Shown: positions 15,237 to 24,408, counted from the stretch's first letter. The stretch is DNA of 64,000 nt from Ferrovibrio sp041906005 (GCF_041906005.1 NZ_JAYRJY010000003.1:18269-82268); one strand, 5' to 3'. The notes: generated by a model not told the origin, from the letters alone. Program-made: numbers and translations.

Positions 15237-16799
15237 TCAACGACCGTTGTCTTCCAGGGCGACAACGTTGGCATAAGCCTCGCGGACCTTGTCGGTGCCG
15301 ATCTTCTCGACGATTTCCCGCCACTGTGCCGCAACACCGTCGAGCGCCTCCTGGGCGGACTTCTGGCCGGCCATGGCTTCGGCGACGCCGTTGGCAAGTG
15401 TCGACATGAACTGGTTCACGCCGGGCACGCGCAGGTCGAAGACGCGGTTGGTGCTGTCGTCCATACTGGACAGAGTTTCGACATAGCCGGTCGCCACCTT
15501 CTCGTCCCAGCCAAGCTTTTCCTGCCAGAATTTGGCGTCGAAATGGCCGTTGCGATAGGGATTGACGCCGAAGCGGCCGATCTGGAGATCGAGATTGGCA
15601 TTGGCTTCGTTGGAGAAGAAGCACAGGAAGTCGAAGGCGATGTCCTGGTTCTTCGATTCCTTGTTCACCGCCGAAGTCCAGCCCCAGGTGATGTAAGGCG
15701 GGCGGTTGGCTTCATCGAAATGGTCCCACTTCTTCGTCGTGCGGTTCCATACCTCATGGGAGCCGGGCAGCGGTGCCGCCATCACTTTGTTGCGGATCGG
15801 ACTCTTCGCTTCCTGGGCCTGGATGAAGGCATCGTCCCAGCTGTAGCTCATCAAGGTCTGGCCGCCGCCGAAGGAGAAGATTTCGTCGCCGAGGCCGAAA
15901 TTGGCGCCGCCCGGCGGAAAGCTCTTCTGCGCGTCGATAAACATCTCCAGGCCCTTGACCCAGCCCGGATTGTTGACCTGCGGTTCCATCGTCGCGAGAT
16001 CGAAGAAGAAGCCGCCCTTCACGTTCGGGTTCTTGGCAAAGGCAGCAACGCGGCTGATGAAGGCCGAGAACATGAGATCGTCGCGCTTGGTCACTTCGGC
16101 CGACCCGAAATGGTCCTTGCCATCGCCGGCCCAATCCCAGCCGGAGAAGTATTTGGCGACTTCGTTGTATTCTTCCCAGGTGGTGGGAACGGCGAGGTCC
16201 TTGCCGGTATCCTTCTTGAACTTGGCCTGGAATTCCGGATTGCTGAAGATATCGGCGCGATATTTGAGATAGTGGCGGTCGCCATCCATCGGGTACTGCA
16301 CCATCTGGTCGCCCCAGGTCGCCACGTCCTGGTAATTCTTGGTGACGTCCTTAAGGCCGCTGACTTCTTTGTAGCTGTCCGGCACGGGGGCCAGGAAGTT
16401 GTGCAGATCGCCGATCCAGAGCGAGGCATAGAACATCACGTCATAAGCCGCCTGATGGGTCTGGAACGGGATCATGATACGCTGATAGAGGTCGCCGAAG
16501 GGGACGTGGACCACGTCGACCTTGGCGCCGGTCAAAGCTTCGAACTGCTTGGCATGCAGATCGGTCGGTTCGCCGATGACCGGCACGGCATGGGTGATGA
16601 TCTTCAGGCTGCGGCCGGAATAATCCTTCTTATCCGTATCGGCATAGGAGCAGGCGCCAGGCACATCCGCCGCCTTGCCATAGGCGCCGTAATCGCCATA
16701 GGGGGTGTAATCGATATCGTCTGCCATTGCCGGAGCCAGGGTCCCGGCGAGCAAGGCAAAGGCGCATGTCGTCGAAAGCAGTCGCGCAATCGTCTTCAT
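15237..16799 (-). CDS. ABC importer periplasmic substrate-binding protein (GlpV-like, family 1)
   Basis: A 520-residue secreted solute-binding protein. A clear signal peptide (MKTIARLLSTTCAFALLAGT) ends at APAMA/DD. It is longer than usual for sugar-binding proteins (about 400-430), with a Tyr/Gly-rich N-terminal insert, as GlpV-type proteins tend to be. GGAGG lies about 8 bases before the ATG. It follows the alcohol dehydrogenase gene by 54 bases. Ligand residues cannot be assigned by eye. Confidence 0.88.
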   Translation of the reverse strand: MKTIARLLSTTCAFALLAGTLAPAMADDIDYTPYGDYGAYGKAADVPGACSYADTDKKDYSGRSLKIITHAVPVIGEPTDLHAKQFEALTGAKVDVVHVPFGDLYQRIMIPFQTHQAAYDVMFYASLWIGDLHNFLAPVPDSYKEVSGLKDVTKNYQDVATWGDQMVQYPMDGDRHYLKYRADIFSNPEFQAKFKKDTGKDLAVPTTWEEYNEVAKYFSGWDWAGDGKDHFGSAEVTKRDDLMFSAFISRVAAFAKNPNVKGGFFFDLATMEPQVNNPGWVKGLEMFIDAQKSFPPGGANFGLGDEIFSFGGGQTLMSYSWDDAFIQAQEAKSPIRNKVMAAPLPGSHEVWNRTTKKWDHFDEANRPPYITWGWTSAVNKESKNQDIAFDFLCFFSNEANANLDLQIGRFGVNPYRNGHFDAKFWQEKLGWDEKVATGYVETLSSMDDSTNRVFDLRVPGVNQFMSTLANGVAEAMAGQKSAQEALDGVAAQWREIVEKIGTDKVREAYANVVALEDNGR

Positions 16800-16853
16800 T
16801 ACTTTTCCTCCAAGTTTTGCTTCTTGTTGTTGGGTCGTCTGTTACCGGCGGGC

Positions 16854-17906
16854 TCAGGGGATAAGCACCGCCCGTCCATGGATGCGGCCGTGATGCAGGT
16901 CCTGCAGGGCCTTGTTGGCATCGGCGAGGCGATACTCGGCCGTCGCCAATTCGACGAGGCCGCGATCGGCCAAGGCCATCAACTCGGTCAACTCGGCCCA
17001 GGTGCCGACCAGATTGCCGATGATGTTGCGTTCGGTGATGACCATGTCGACGGTGGGCACGCGAATGTCTTCGCCATAACCGATGACATAGTAGCTGCCC
17101 ATCGGCCGGGTCATGGCGAGGCCCTTGGTGGTCGTCCCCTTTTCTCCGACGAAATCGAGCACCGCTTCGGCACCCTTGCCATCGGTCAGAGCCAGCACAG
17201 CCTCGACCTCATTGCCGTCGGCTTTGACCAGATGGTCGGCACCGCATTTCTTGGCCAGCTGCAGGGAATCGTCGGAGAGATCGACGACGATGATGTCGGC
17301 TGCACACATGGCGCGCATGCACTGAATGCCGATATGGCCGAGGCCGCCGGCACCGATGATGACGCAACGTTCGCCGGGCAGAAGCTGCTGCGCCGCCTTC
17401 TTCACCGCGCGATAGGCGGTAAGGCCCGCATCCGCATAAGGCGCCACTTCCTTGGGTGCCAGGCTGCGCGGCAATGGGATGATATTGCGTTCCGACGTCG
17501 CCAGATATTCGGCATAGCCGCCATTGCAATCGAGGCCCGGGAACTTACCAGGCCCGTGCATGTCGTGCCCGCGCCGGCAGGCGAGGCAGGTGCCGTTGCT
17601 GATCTTCGGATGGACGATGACGGGATCGCCCTTCTTGAAGCCTTCGACTTCCTTGCCGATTTCCTCGATCCAGCCGGCATTTTCATGGCCCATGATGAGC
17701 GGCAGCAATTTGTCGCCATTGGGGTCCATGTGCGGGCGCCAGACGCCCTCGATGATGTGCAGATCGGTGCGGCAAACGCCCGCGCCGCCGATGCGCACGA
17801 TGACATCGGTCGACTTCACCAGCTTCGGGTCCGCCACATCCTCGTAGCTCACCCAGTTGGGCGCCGTCAGATTGTCGTCATACGCTCTTAGAACCTGTGC
17901 CTTCAT
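16854..17906 (-). CDS. Zn-dependent alcohol dehydrogenase, first gene of the sigma-54 operon
   Basis: A 350-residue medium-chain dehydrogenase. Catalytic Zn ligands C45 (GVCRTDLH) and H74 with E75 (GHENAGW) are present, as is the NAD motif GAGGLGHIG. The structural-zinc lobe is incomplete: C107 and C110 remain (NGTCLAC) but the third and fourth cysteines of the usual set are replaced, with H114, H117 and C127 nearby. The sequence resembles secondary-alcohol dehydrogenases of propane and propanol metabolism. A GGAGGAG ribosome site lies 5 bases before the ATG, and a sigma-54 promoter lies about 46-61 bases upstream of the start. Confidence 0.9.
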   Translation of the reverse strand: MKAQVLRAYDDNLTAPNWVSYEDVADPKLVKSTDVIVRIGGAGVCRTDLHIIEGVWRPHMDPNGDKLLPLIMGHENAGWIEEIGKEVEGFKKGDPVIVHPKISNGTCLACRRGHDMHGPGKFPGLDCNGGYAEYLATSERNIIPLPRSLAPKEVAPYADAGLTAYRAVKKAAQQLLPGERCVIIGAGGLGHIGIQCMRAMCAADIIVVDLSDDSLQLAKKCGADHLVKADGNEVEAVLALTDGKGAEAVLDFVGEKGTTTKGLAMTRPMGSYYVIGYGEDIRVPTVDMVITERNIIGNLVGTWAELTELMALADRGLVELATAEYRLADANKALQDLHHGRIHGRAVLIP

Positions 17907-17951
17907 ATGCTCCTCCTTGATCCCCTTGCAGGATTTTGGCGGGAGCCTAAG

Positions 17952-17967
17952 AGCACGCTCTGTGCCA
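17952..17967 (-). promoter_or_regulatory. Sigma-54 (-24/-12) promoter for the alcohol dehydrogenase-ABC operon
   Basis: Read on the minus strand this is TGGCACAGAGCGTGCT. It matches the sigma-54 consensus TGGCAC-N5-TTGCW at every critical base, with GG and GC exactly 10 bases apart; only one T of TTGC deviates. It points towards the alcohol dehydrogenase ATG at 17906. The divergent gene encodes a sigma-54 activator, which makes the match far more than chance. Confidence 0.82.
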
Positions 17968-18031
17968 GCAATGAATTACGATTATTTTCAATTGGATAGA
18001 GCGTTTTTTCGCGACTGCTCACGCTCAGCTG

Positions 18032-18060
18032 CTGAACAGGCCAAGCGTACAAGTGTTCAG
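18032..18060. promoter_or_regulatory. Inverted repeat, candidate activator-binding site (UAS)
   Basis: CTGAACA (18032-18038) and TGTTCAG (18054-18060) are perfect inverted arms separated by 15 bases. The element lies about 65-108 bases upstream of the sigma-54 promoter, where enhancer-like sites for AcoR-type activators are normally placed, and about 80-110 bases before the activator's own start, so it could also serve autoregulation. Confidence 0.5.
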
Positions 18061-18141
18061 AATCTGAATATTGCGCCAGGACCGCTTTCAGCCGATCCTG
18101 AGTCTAACAAAGAAGCCTTCATATGCCCCCTGGGAGGGTCA

Positions 18142-20007
18142 ATGGCGATCATGTCCGGCATCGAGCGCGCGCGGAGCGCCCTCGAACAGGGGAAGCGATT
18201 CCCCAACGGCGTCCTTACCGATCAGGTAGCGCGCAGTTGGGAACGCTGCGTGGAAAGCGGGCTTGACCCGCGCCGGGAACCCGAAGGGGTTGTCGTGACC
18301 GCCGAGGACCTGCAGCTTCGGCGCGACCGGAACGCCCTGCTGCGGCGCATGGCCATCGCCGAAATGCAGTTGCTGCACTCGCAGATCGCCGGGTCGAACT
18401 TCATGATCGCCTTCGGCGATGCTGAGGGCGTGGTCCTGGACACGATCAGCGATCATCAATTCGCCGAAAGCGATGCTGGCCGTTCGATCATTCCCGGCAG
18501 CATCTGGTGTGAAGGCAATCGCGGCACCAATGCACTGGGACTGACCCTGCTGGAACGGGCGCCGATCGCCATCTATGGGCGCGAACACTATTTCACCAAT
18601 CACGGTCATCTGAGCTGCATGGCGGCGCCTATTCTCGACTCCACTGGCGAGATCGTGGGCCTGCTGGATGCCTCTTGCGCCAATGATGCCAGGCAGCAGC
18701 ATACCCACGCCCTGGTGCGGATGGCGGCGGCGCAGATCGAGAACAGCCTTATCTATCAACAGCAATCAAATCTGCTGATCGTCGCCTTCCATCCGCGCGT
18801 CGAGTATCTGGACACATTGTCGGCCGGACTGCTGGCGCTGTCGCGCGACGGCATCGTCCGCTCGCTCAATCGGCCCAGCCAGGCGCTGCTGGCAGGCCTC
18901 GGCGCCAATGTCGGCAAGAAGTTCGAGGATCTGTTCGACGCCAAGCAAGGGAGTGCCTTCGACAGCCTGCTGCGTGGCGGCACCGTTCGCTTGCGCGACC
19001 GGTCCGGCAGCACGGTCTTCATGGTGTGCCGCCAGATCGGTAACCGCAACGGCGTCGTGCATGCCTTTGCCCAGAAGCGCGCCGTGGCCGAAACGGTCCC
19101 CTCCAGCGCGGATATCGGCTTCGTGCTGGAAGATCCGGGCCTGCGTCGGCAGGTGACGACGCTGGCAACCAGCGTCAAAAGACGCATGCCGGTCCATATC
19201 AGCGGCGAGACCGGCACGGGCAAGGAACTGATGGCCCGCCATGTTCATTCCTTAAGCGAGCGCAAGGGCGAGTTCGTCGCAGTGAATTGCGGGGCCATCA
19301 GCGAAAGCCTCTTTATCGCGGAACTGTTCGGCCATGAGCGCGGCGCCTTCACCAATGCGCGGTCGGAAGGATCCATCGGCCTTGCCCGGCAGGCACATAA
19401 GGGCACCTTGTTCCTCGACGAAGTGGCCGATATCCCGCTGGCGGCGCAAACCTCGCTGCTGCGCTTCCTCGATCTGATGGAAGTGCGGCCCGTAGGTGGG
19501 CAGAATGTGCACACGGTCGATGTCCAGATCGTCTCGGCCACCAACCGCAATCTCCAGGAAATGGTGACGCAGCGGCAGTTCCGCGCCGATCTGCTCTATC
19601 GGCTCAATGCGATCGAAGTGAAGCTGCCGGCCTTGCGTCAGCGTGCCGATTTCGCGGCCATCGTGCATCAATTGCTGCAAAAGATTGCGCCGGAAGTTGC
19701 GATCACCGATGCTGCGATTGAACGCCTGCGGGCGCTGCCTTGGCCAGGCAACATCCGCGAGCTCAATGCCGCCTTGCAGCGGGCGGTCGTGCAGGCCGAT
19801 TCCGATTATCTGGATGAGACGAACGTCCTGGGTGATTTGGCGCCGTTGCAGGATGTCTGCCCGGATTGCGCCGGCCATGCCCTCAAGAGCCTGCGCTGCC
19901 AGCAGATTCGCGACACCTATGAAACGAGCGGCGCCAATATCGCCGAGGCGGCGCGCATCCTCGGCGTGTCACGGACGACGATCTATAAACATCTGCGCCC
20001 GGCTTGA
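18142..20007 (+). CDS. Sigma-54-dependent activator, AcoR-like, with GAFTNA loop
   Basis: A 621-residue enhancer-binding protein. An N-terminal GAF-type sensor spans about 60-220, followed by a PAS-like segment and the AAA+ domain with Walker A GETGTGKE (355-362). The sigma-54 contact loop is GAFTNA (401-406) instead of GAFTGA, and Walker B is LFLDEVAD. A Fis-type HTH ends the protein (AARILGVSRTTIYKHLRP). I chose the ATG at 18142 because GGGAGGG lies just upstream; the frame is open back into the divergent alcohol dehydrogenase gene. AcoR relatives sense acetoin, aldehydes or alcohols, which fits the divergent operon. Confidence 0.92.
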   Translation: MAIMSGIERARSALEQGKRFPNGVLTDQVARSWERCVESGLDPRREPEGVVVTAEDLQLRRDRNALLRRMAIAEMQLLHSQIAGSNFMIAFGDAEGVVLDTISDHQFAESDAGRSIIPGSIWCEGNRGTNALGLTLLERAPIAIYGREHYFTNHGHLSCMAAPILDSTGEIVGLLDASCANDARQQHTHALVRMAAAQIENSLIYQQQSNLLIVAFHPRVEYLDTLSAGLLALSRDGIVRSLNRPSQALLAGLGANVGKKFEDLFDAKQGSAFDSLLRGGTVRLRDRSGSTVFMVCRQIGNRNGVVHAFAQKRAVAETVPSSADIGFVLEDPGLRRQVTTLATSVKRRMPVHISGETGTGKELMARHVHSLSERKGEFVAVNCGAISESLFIAELFGHERGAFTNARSEGSIGLARQAHKGTLFLDEVADIPLAAQTSLLRFLDLMEVRPVGGQNVHTVDVQIVSATNRNLQEMVTQRQFRADLLYRLNAIEVKLPALRQRADFAAIVHQLLQKIAPEVAITDAAIERLRALPWPGNIRELNAALQRAVVQADSDYLDETNVLGDLAPLQDVCPDCAGHALKSLRCQQIRDTYETSGANIAEAARILGVSRTTIYKHLRPA

Positions 20008-20029
20008 TCTGCCACGAGATCAGGCCGGG
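19998..20029. terminator. Bidirectional hairpin covering both convergent stop codons
   Basis: CCCGGCTTGATCT (19998-20010) pairs with AGATCAGGCCGGG (20017-20029), a 13-bp stem with one G-T wobble and a 6-base loop. The activator's TGA (20005-20007) lies in the left arm and the kinase's stop (20020-20022) in the right arm. The stem is strong but lacks a clear U-tract in either direction. Confidence 0.65.
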
Positions 20030-21540
20030 GCGATGTCCGCCAAGGCCGGGTAGAAGGGCTGCAGGCGGCGATAGAGGTCGCGCCACAGCAGATATTTCCG
20101 ATTGAGCACGGATTGGCTGGCAGGCATCGGCATGAAAGTGCGGCCGGGTGCCACGTAACGCTCGATCGCCGACCATTCCTTGATGAGACCAACGCCATAC
20201 CCAGCGACGAAGGCAGCACCCAGCGACGACCCTGGGTGGCGGTCGATGCGCGTCACCGGCATCCCTAAGCTGTCTGCCGCGATCTGCAGCCACAGGTCGC
20301 TGGCGGCACCACCATCGGCGGCAAAAATCCGATGTGTCGCAAGGCCGAGTTCGTGGAAGGTCTCGACATGATGGCGGAAACCAAAGACGACACCTTCAAG
20401 AGCGGCGCGCCAGACATGCCGGATGTCATGGTTGAGCCCCAGCCCCACCAATGTACCGCGCGCATGCGGATCGTTGAGCGGTGTCTTTTCGCCCAGGAAA
20501 TAGGGCAGGAACAGAATGCTGCTCTCGGCGCCGATTTCGGCCGATTGCCGGTCGAGCCATTGATGGGTCGAAAGGCCAGCGGCCTTTGCCTCATTGCGGG
20601 CACCGCCACCCCAATTGGCTACGACCCAATTGAGGAAGCTGCCGCTCGATGCCATGCAGCCATTCGGGAAATAGAGCCCGGGAACAATGTGATAGTCGAG
20701 GAAGAGGCGCCGATCCGCCACCGGTTTGTCGGAAGAGAGGAGAATGTCGCCGGCCCCGCCGAATTTCAGCACCAGATCGCCATTGCGGGAAGCGCCGCAG
20801 ACGAAGGCCGAGGCGACGTGATCGGCACAGCCCGCCACGACCGGCGTTCCGGCCTTCAGACCGGTATGAGAAGCAGCTGATGGCGTGACCTTCCCCACCA
20901 CCTCGTGGCTCTTGCGGATCGGTGCCAGCAGAGCGGGATCGATCCCGCACAAGCTGATCAGGTCGGGGTGATATTGCCCGGTTGCCACTTCCACAAAGCC
21001 TGATTCCAGCGCCCAATTATGCTCGACCTGGATCGTGCCCGTAAGCTGGCTGGTGACGTAGTCGGACGCCCCGACGACCTGACGGGTGCCGGCGAAATGC
21101 TGCGGCTCGTGCTCGCGCAGCCACATCAGTTTGGGCCCGACCAATTGCTGGCTGTAGCCCGTGCCGGAGAGCGCGAGGAACCTCGCCTCATCCATGCCCT
21201 GGCGGAACTGATCCAGCTGCCTGGTGGCGCGGGCATCGTTCTGCTGGATGCTGCGGCGCAGGGGCCGGCCGGCCTCATCCAGCAGGATCACCGTCGGCAG
21301 CATGCCGGTGACGCCGATTCCGGCGATATCGGCGGCAGCGATGCCGGTCTTGGCGAGGAGAGCACGGCAGATCTCGCCGACATTCGCCCACCATTGTGCC
21401 GGATCTTCCTCGGACCAATTGGCATGATCGGCATGAAGCGTCACCGGCCGGCTTTCGACGGCCAGTGAGTTGCCGTCGGTATCGATGATGATGCCGATGG
21501 TCGACGTCGTGCCGATGTCGAGGCCGAGGAGATAGGTCAT
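20020..21540 (-). CDS. FGGY-family carbohydrate kinase
   Basis: A 506-residue sugar kinase with the family's phosphate-1 motif LGLDIGTTSTIG at the N-terminus, the central KFGGAGDILL segment, and the C-terminal ADGGAASDLWLQIAADSLGM adenosine loop. The length is normal for xylulokinase-like enzymes. It is the last gene of a seven-gene operon with an importer and a dehydrogenase. A polyol-derived ketose is therefore the likely substrate: the SDR would oxidise an imported polyol and this kinase would phosphorylate the product. The specific sugar cannot be read from the sequence. Confidence 0.9.
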   Translation of the reverse strand: MTYLLGLDIGTTSTIGIIIDTDGNSLAVESRPVTLHADHANWSEEDPAQWWANVGEICRALLAKTGIAAADIAGIGVTGMLPTVILLDEAGRPLRRSIQQNDARATRQLDQFRQGMDEARFLALSGTGYSQQLVGPKLMWLREHEPQHFAGTRQVVGASDYVTSQLTGTIQVEHNWALESGFVEVATGQYHPDLISLCGIDPALLAPIRKSHEVVGKVTPSAASHTGLKAGTPVVAGCADHVASAFVCGASRNGDLVLKFGGAGDILLSSDKPVADRRLFLDYHIVPGLYFPNGCMASSGSFLNWVVANWGGGARNEAKAAGLSTHQWLDRQSAEIGAESSILFLPYFLGEKTPLNDPHARGTLVGLGLNHDIRHVWRAALEGVVFGFRHHVETFHELGLATHRIFAADGGAASDLWLQIAADSLGMPVTRIDRHPGSSLGAAFVAGYGVGLIKEWSAIERYVAPGRTFMPMPASQSVLNRKYLLWRDLYRRLQPFYPALADIAPA

Positions 21541-21549
21541 GCCGGTATC

Positions 21550-22347
21550 TCAGCGGATCTTGCGCACCTTGTCCATGAAGCGACTGACGCGCGCCTTGTC
21601 GACCGCCTTCCAGGTATCGCCATCAACCTTGAAATGCGTGCCGATCACGGCGCCGTCGGCGATGCTCATGATGTCCGCCACATTGTCGATATTGACGCCG
21701 GTATTGGCAAAGACGGGGGTATCGGGCAGGACGTCCTTTACCTTCTTCAGATTGCCGGTTTCGACCGCTTCACCGGTCATCGGGCCGGAAACAAGCACTA
21801 TATCGGCAAGGGATGAAAAAACGGCGCTCTTGGCACGGGCGGCGATGGACCGGTCGCCGATGGGCGAGGCAAATTCCGCATTGATATTGTACATCAGCTT
21901 CAGATCGGCACGATTGCAATCGGCGCGCAGTCGCACGGCGCTGGCCGCATCCGGCGCCCACAGCCCCATGTCGGAATCATAGACACCGGTGAAGATCTCG
22001 CGCACGAAGCGGGCGCCGCTGGCAACGCCCAAGGCGACGCTGGCGACCGGGTCCCACAGGTAGTTGACGCCGAAGGGGATCCTGATCGTCCGCTTCAGTT
22101 CCCCCACGGCAAAGGACATGGCCGCCAAGGATTGCGGCGAGGCCTTGAGAAGATAGGGCCGGTCGCCTTCGTTGCCAAACATGACGGCATCGACGCCGCC
22201 ATCCTGCAGGGCGGCAATATCCGCTGCCGCCAGATCGATCAGCTTCTGCATGCCGCCATCCTTGTCATAGAGCGGCGAGCCCGGCAGGGGGCCGAAATGA
22301 ATCATGGCGATGATAGGCTTATGACTGCCGAAGGTTGTCTTGATCAT
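21550..22347 (-). CDS. BtpA/SgcQ-family TIM-barrel protein
   Basis: A 265-residue protein of the BtpA family, with typical opening IAMIHFGPLPGSPLYDKDGG and the segments GGVDAVMFGNEGDRPY, VREIFTGVYDSDMGLW and DTPVFANTGVNIDNVADI. BtpA was first linked to photosystem I stability, but bacterial SgcQ-type members occur in sugar operons and are of unknown activity, perhaps aldolase- or epimerase-like. It sits between the ATPase and the kinase (9 bases before the kinase start), so a role in sugar-phosphate turnover is plausible. Confidence 0.85.
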   Translation of the reverse strand: MIKTTFGSHKPIIAMIHFGPLPGSPLYDKDGGMQKLIDLAAADIAALQDGGVDAVMFGNEGDRPYLLKASPQSLAAMSFAVGELKRTIRIPFGVNYLWDPVASVALGVASGARFVREIFTGVYDSDMGLWAPDAASAVRLRADCNRADLKLMYNINAEFASPIGDRSIAARAKSAVFSSLADIVLVSGPMTGEAVETGNLKKVKDVLPDTPVFANTGVNIDNVADIMSIADGAVIGTHFKVDGDTWKAVDKARVSRFMDKVRKIR

Positions 22348-22373
22348 GCTGGACTCTCTGCTTTCAAAAAATG

Positions 22374-23495
22374 TCAGGCAATTTGCGGACGGGCCAGAAC
22401 ATTGCCGGTCTGCGCGTCGAAGAGATGCATTTGGGTGAGGTCGTAATGGAGCGTGAGGGCAGCGCCCGGACGCGCCAGGAAGTCGCGCGGCATGCGGGCC
22501 ATGATCTCCGGTCCGCCCGCGCCACCAAGTTCCGCAACCAGGATCACTTCGGGACCCAGCAATTCCACGGCGACGGCCTGGACGGCGACAGGTGTCGACC
22601 GTTCACCCATGGGGACGAGGTGGAAATCCTCGGGGCGCAGGCCGACGGTTACCGCCTTCCCGGCATGGCCAGCATAGCCCTGCCGGAAGGCCTGTGGGAT
22701 TGGAAAACGGGCCGTTCCAACGATGGCGTCGAGCCCACCCTGCCCTGCGCTTTCCAGGCCGCCCGTCACCAGATTCATGGGTGGGCTGGCCAGGAATCCC
22801 GCAACGAAGGTATTGGCTGGATTGCGATAGACCTCCAAGGGAGCGCCCACCTGGATGATATGGCCATCCTTCATGATGCAGATGCGCTGGCCCATGGTCA
22901 TGGCCTCGATCTGGTCATGGGTAACATGGATGATGGTCGTACCCACCTTGTGATGCAGCTTGATGAGCTCGGTACGCATGGCGGCGCGCAATTTGGCGTC
23001 GAGATTGGAGAGCGGTTCGTCGAGCAGGAAGGCCTGCGGTTCGCGCACCAGGGCCCGCCCCAAAGCGACGCGCTGGCGCTGGCCGCCGGAGAGCTGCGCC
23101 GGCTTGCGTTCGAGCAGCGGTTCGATGCCCATCATGGTGGAAATCGCCTTGATGCGACGCTCGATCTCGCCCCTTTCGACGCCGCGCAGCTTCAGGCCGA
23201 AGCCGAGATTGCCAGCCACCGTCATGTGGGGATAGAGCGCATAGTTCTGGAAAACGATGGCGATGTCGCGGTCGGCCGGGTCGACATCATTCATCCGCTT
23301 TCCACCGATGAGGAGATCGCCCTTCGAAATGGATTCGAGCCCGCCGATCATGCGCAAGGTGGTGGATTTTCCGCAACCCGACGGTCCCAGGAAGATCATG
23401 AACTCGCCGTCCTTGATCTCCAGACTGATATCGTCGACGGCGACGACCGAGCCGCCATAGACCTTGCTGATGTTCTTTAGCTCAATGCCGGCCAT
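22374..23495 (-). CDS. ABC sugar importer ATPase (UgpC/MalK-like)
   Basis: A 373-residue ATPase: Walker A GPSGCGKSTTLR, Q-loop VFQNYALYPHM, signature LSGGQRQRVALGRAL, Walker B FLLDEPLSNLD and H-loop VTHDQIEAMTM are all canonical. A TOBE/MOP-type regulatory domain fills the last ~130 residues. It follows the permease by 13 bases. One ATPase is enough for this importer, in contrast to the paired ATPases of the operon at 11295-13440. Confidence 0.93.
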   Translation of the reverse strand: MAGIELKNISKVYGGSVVAVDDISLEIKDGEFMIFLGPSGCGKSTTLRMIGGLESISKGDLLIGGKRMNDVDPADRDIAIVFQNYALYPHMTVAGNLGFGLKLRGVERGEIERRIKAISTMMGIEPLLERKPAQLSGGQRQRVALGRALVREPQAFLLDEPLSNLDAKLRAAMRTELIKLHHKVGTTIIHVTHDQIEAMTMGQRICIMKDGHIIQVGAPLEVYRNPANTFVAGFLASPPMNLVTGGLESAGQGGLDAIVGTARFPIPQAFRQGYAGHAGKAVTVGLRPEDFHLVPMGERSTPVAVQAVAVELLGPEVILVAELGGAGGPEIMARMPRDFLARPGAALTLHYDLTQMHLFDAQTGNVLARPQIA

Positions 23496-23508
23496 GGACA
23501 GCGTATCC

Positions 23509-24408
23509 TTAATTCAGCGAACGCATGTAGCGATAGAGGTAGGCCGTGAGGCCGAGAATGGCCGTCAGCAGGATGATCGACATGGCGGATGCTTCGCCGA
23601 TGTTGAGGCTGACGAAGGCCGTCCGATAGATGAAATAGCTGACGAAATCAGTCGCCGTGCCCGGGCCGCCGCGCGTCATGATGTAGATGAGATCGTAGGT
23701 CTTCACTGCGAAGATGAGGCGGATGAGCAGCGTCACCACGATCACCGTCCGCATCATCGGCAGGGTGATATGGATGAAGCACTGGAAGGCATTGGCGCCG
23801 TCGATTCGTGCCGCCTCGTAGGGCTCTTTCGGGAGCGAGGAGAGGCCCGCCAACAGCAGCACGATCATGAACGAGACCTGGTGCCAGATATCGACCAGAA
23901 TCACCGTCCAGATCGCGACCTTGGTGTCGCCCAGCCAATTGACCGGGCTGATGCCGATCGTACCCAGCAGATAGTTCACGATACCGAGATTCGGATGCAG
24001 GAACATGCGCCAGATGAGGCCGACGATCACTGGGTTCATCAACAACGGACAGAGCAGGATGGCGTAATAGACCGGCTTGAAGCGCTCGACCTTGTTGAGC
24101 ATCAGAGCGACGGCGAAGCCGATGATGAATTCCAGCACCACCACGCCAATGACGAAACGCATGGTCAGCCAGGCGGAGTGACGGAATTCGGCATCGGCCA
24201 AGGCCAGCTTGAAATTCGTCAGTCCGGTGAAGGTATCGAAGTTCGGCGCAATCAGCGTGTATTCGTGGAGAGACGTGAACAGAGCCGAAAGAACGGGAAA
24301 GAGGATGATGAGAAACAGCACGATCAGACTGGGGCTCGCCATGGCGTAGCCGAACCGGCGGTCACGCCGGTCGGCTGCGGTGGCTGCTTGTCCCATCCTG
24401 CCCATCAT
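23509..24408 (-). CDS. ABC sugar importer permease (MalF-like)
   Basis: A 299-residue membrane protein starting MMGRMGQ; six hydrophobic segments begin with FGYAMASPSLIVLFLIILFP. The EAA loop reads EAARIDGANAFQCFIHITLP, and IYIMTRGGPGTATDF is a typical MalF-family stretch. The open frame extends to 24729 over the binding-protein gene. I chose 24408 because the family N-terminus begins there and it lies 24 bases after the upstream stop. Confidence 0.9.
   Translation of the reverse strand: MMGRMGQAATAADRRDRRFGYAMASPSLIVLFLIILFPVLSALFTSLHEYTLIAPNFDTFTGLTNFKLALADAEFRHSAWLTMRFVIGVVVLEFIIGFAVALMLNKVERFKPVYYAILLCPLLMNPVIVGLIWRMFLHPNLGIVNYLLGTIGISPVNWLGDTKVAIWTVILVDIWHQVSFMIVLLLAGLSSLPKEPYEAARIDGANAFQCFIHITLPMMRTVIVVTLLIRLIFAVKTYDLIYIMTRGGPGTATDFVSYFIYRTAFVSLNIGEASAMSIILLTAILGLTAYLYRYMRSLN

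Noticed and set aside
15201..17891. An 896-codon open frame on the plus strand
   Set aside because: It runs antisense to the alcohol dehydrogenase and binding-protein genes, both with clear family motifs, signal peptide and ribosome sites. High third-position GC leaves the opposite frame open; the translated product has no recognisable domain.
22371..23480. A 369-codon open frame on the plus strand
   Set aside because: It is antisense to a canonical UgpC-like ATPase gene and shows no domain of its own.
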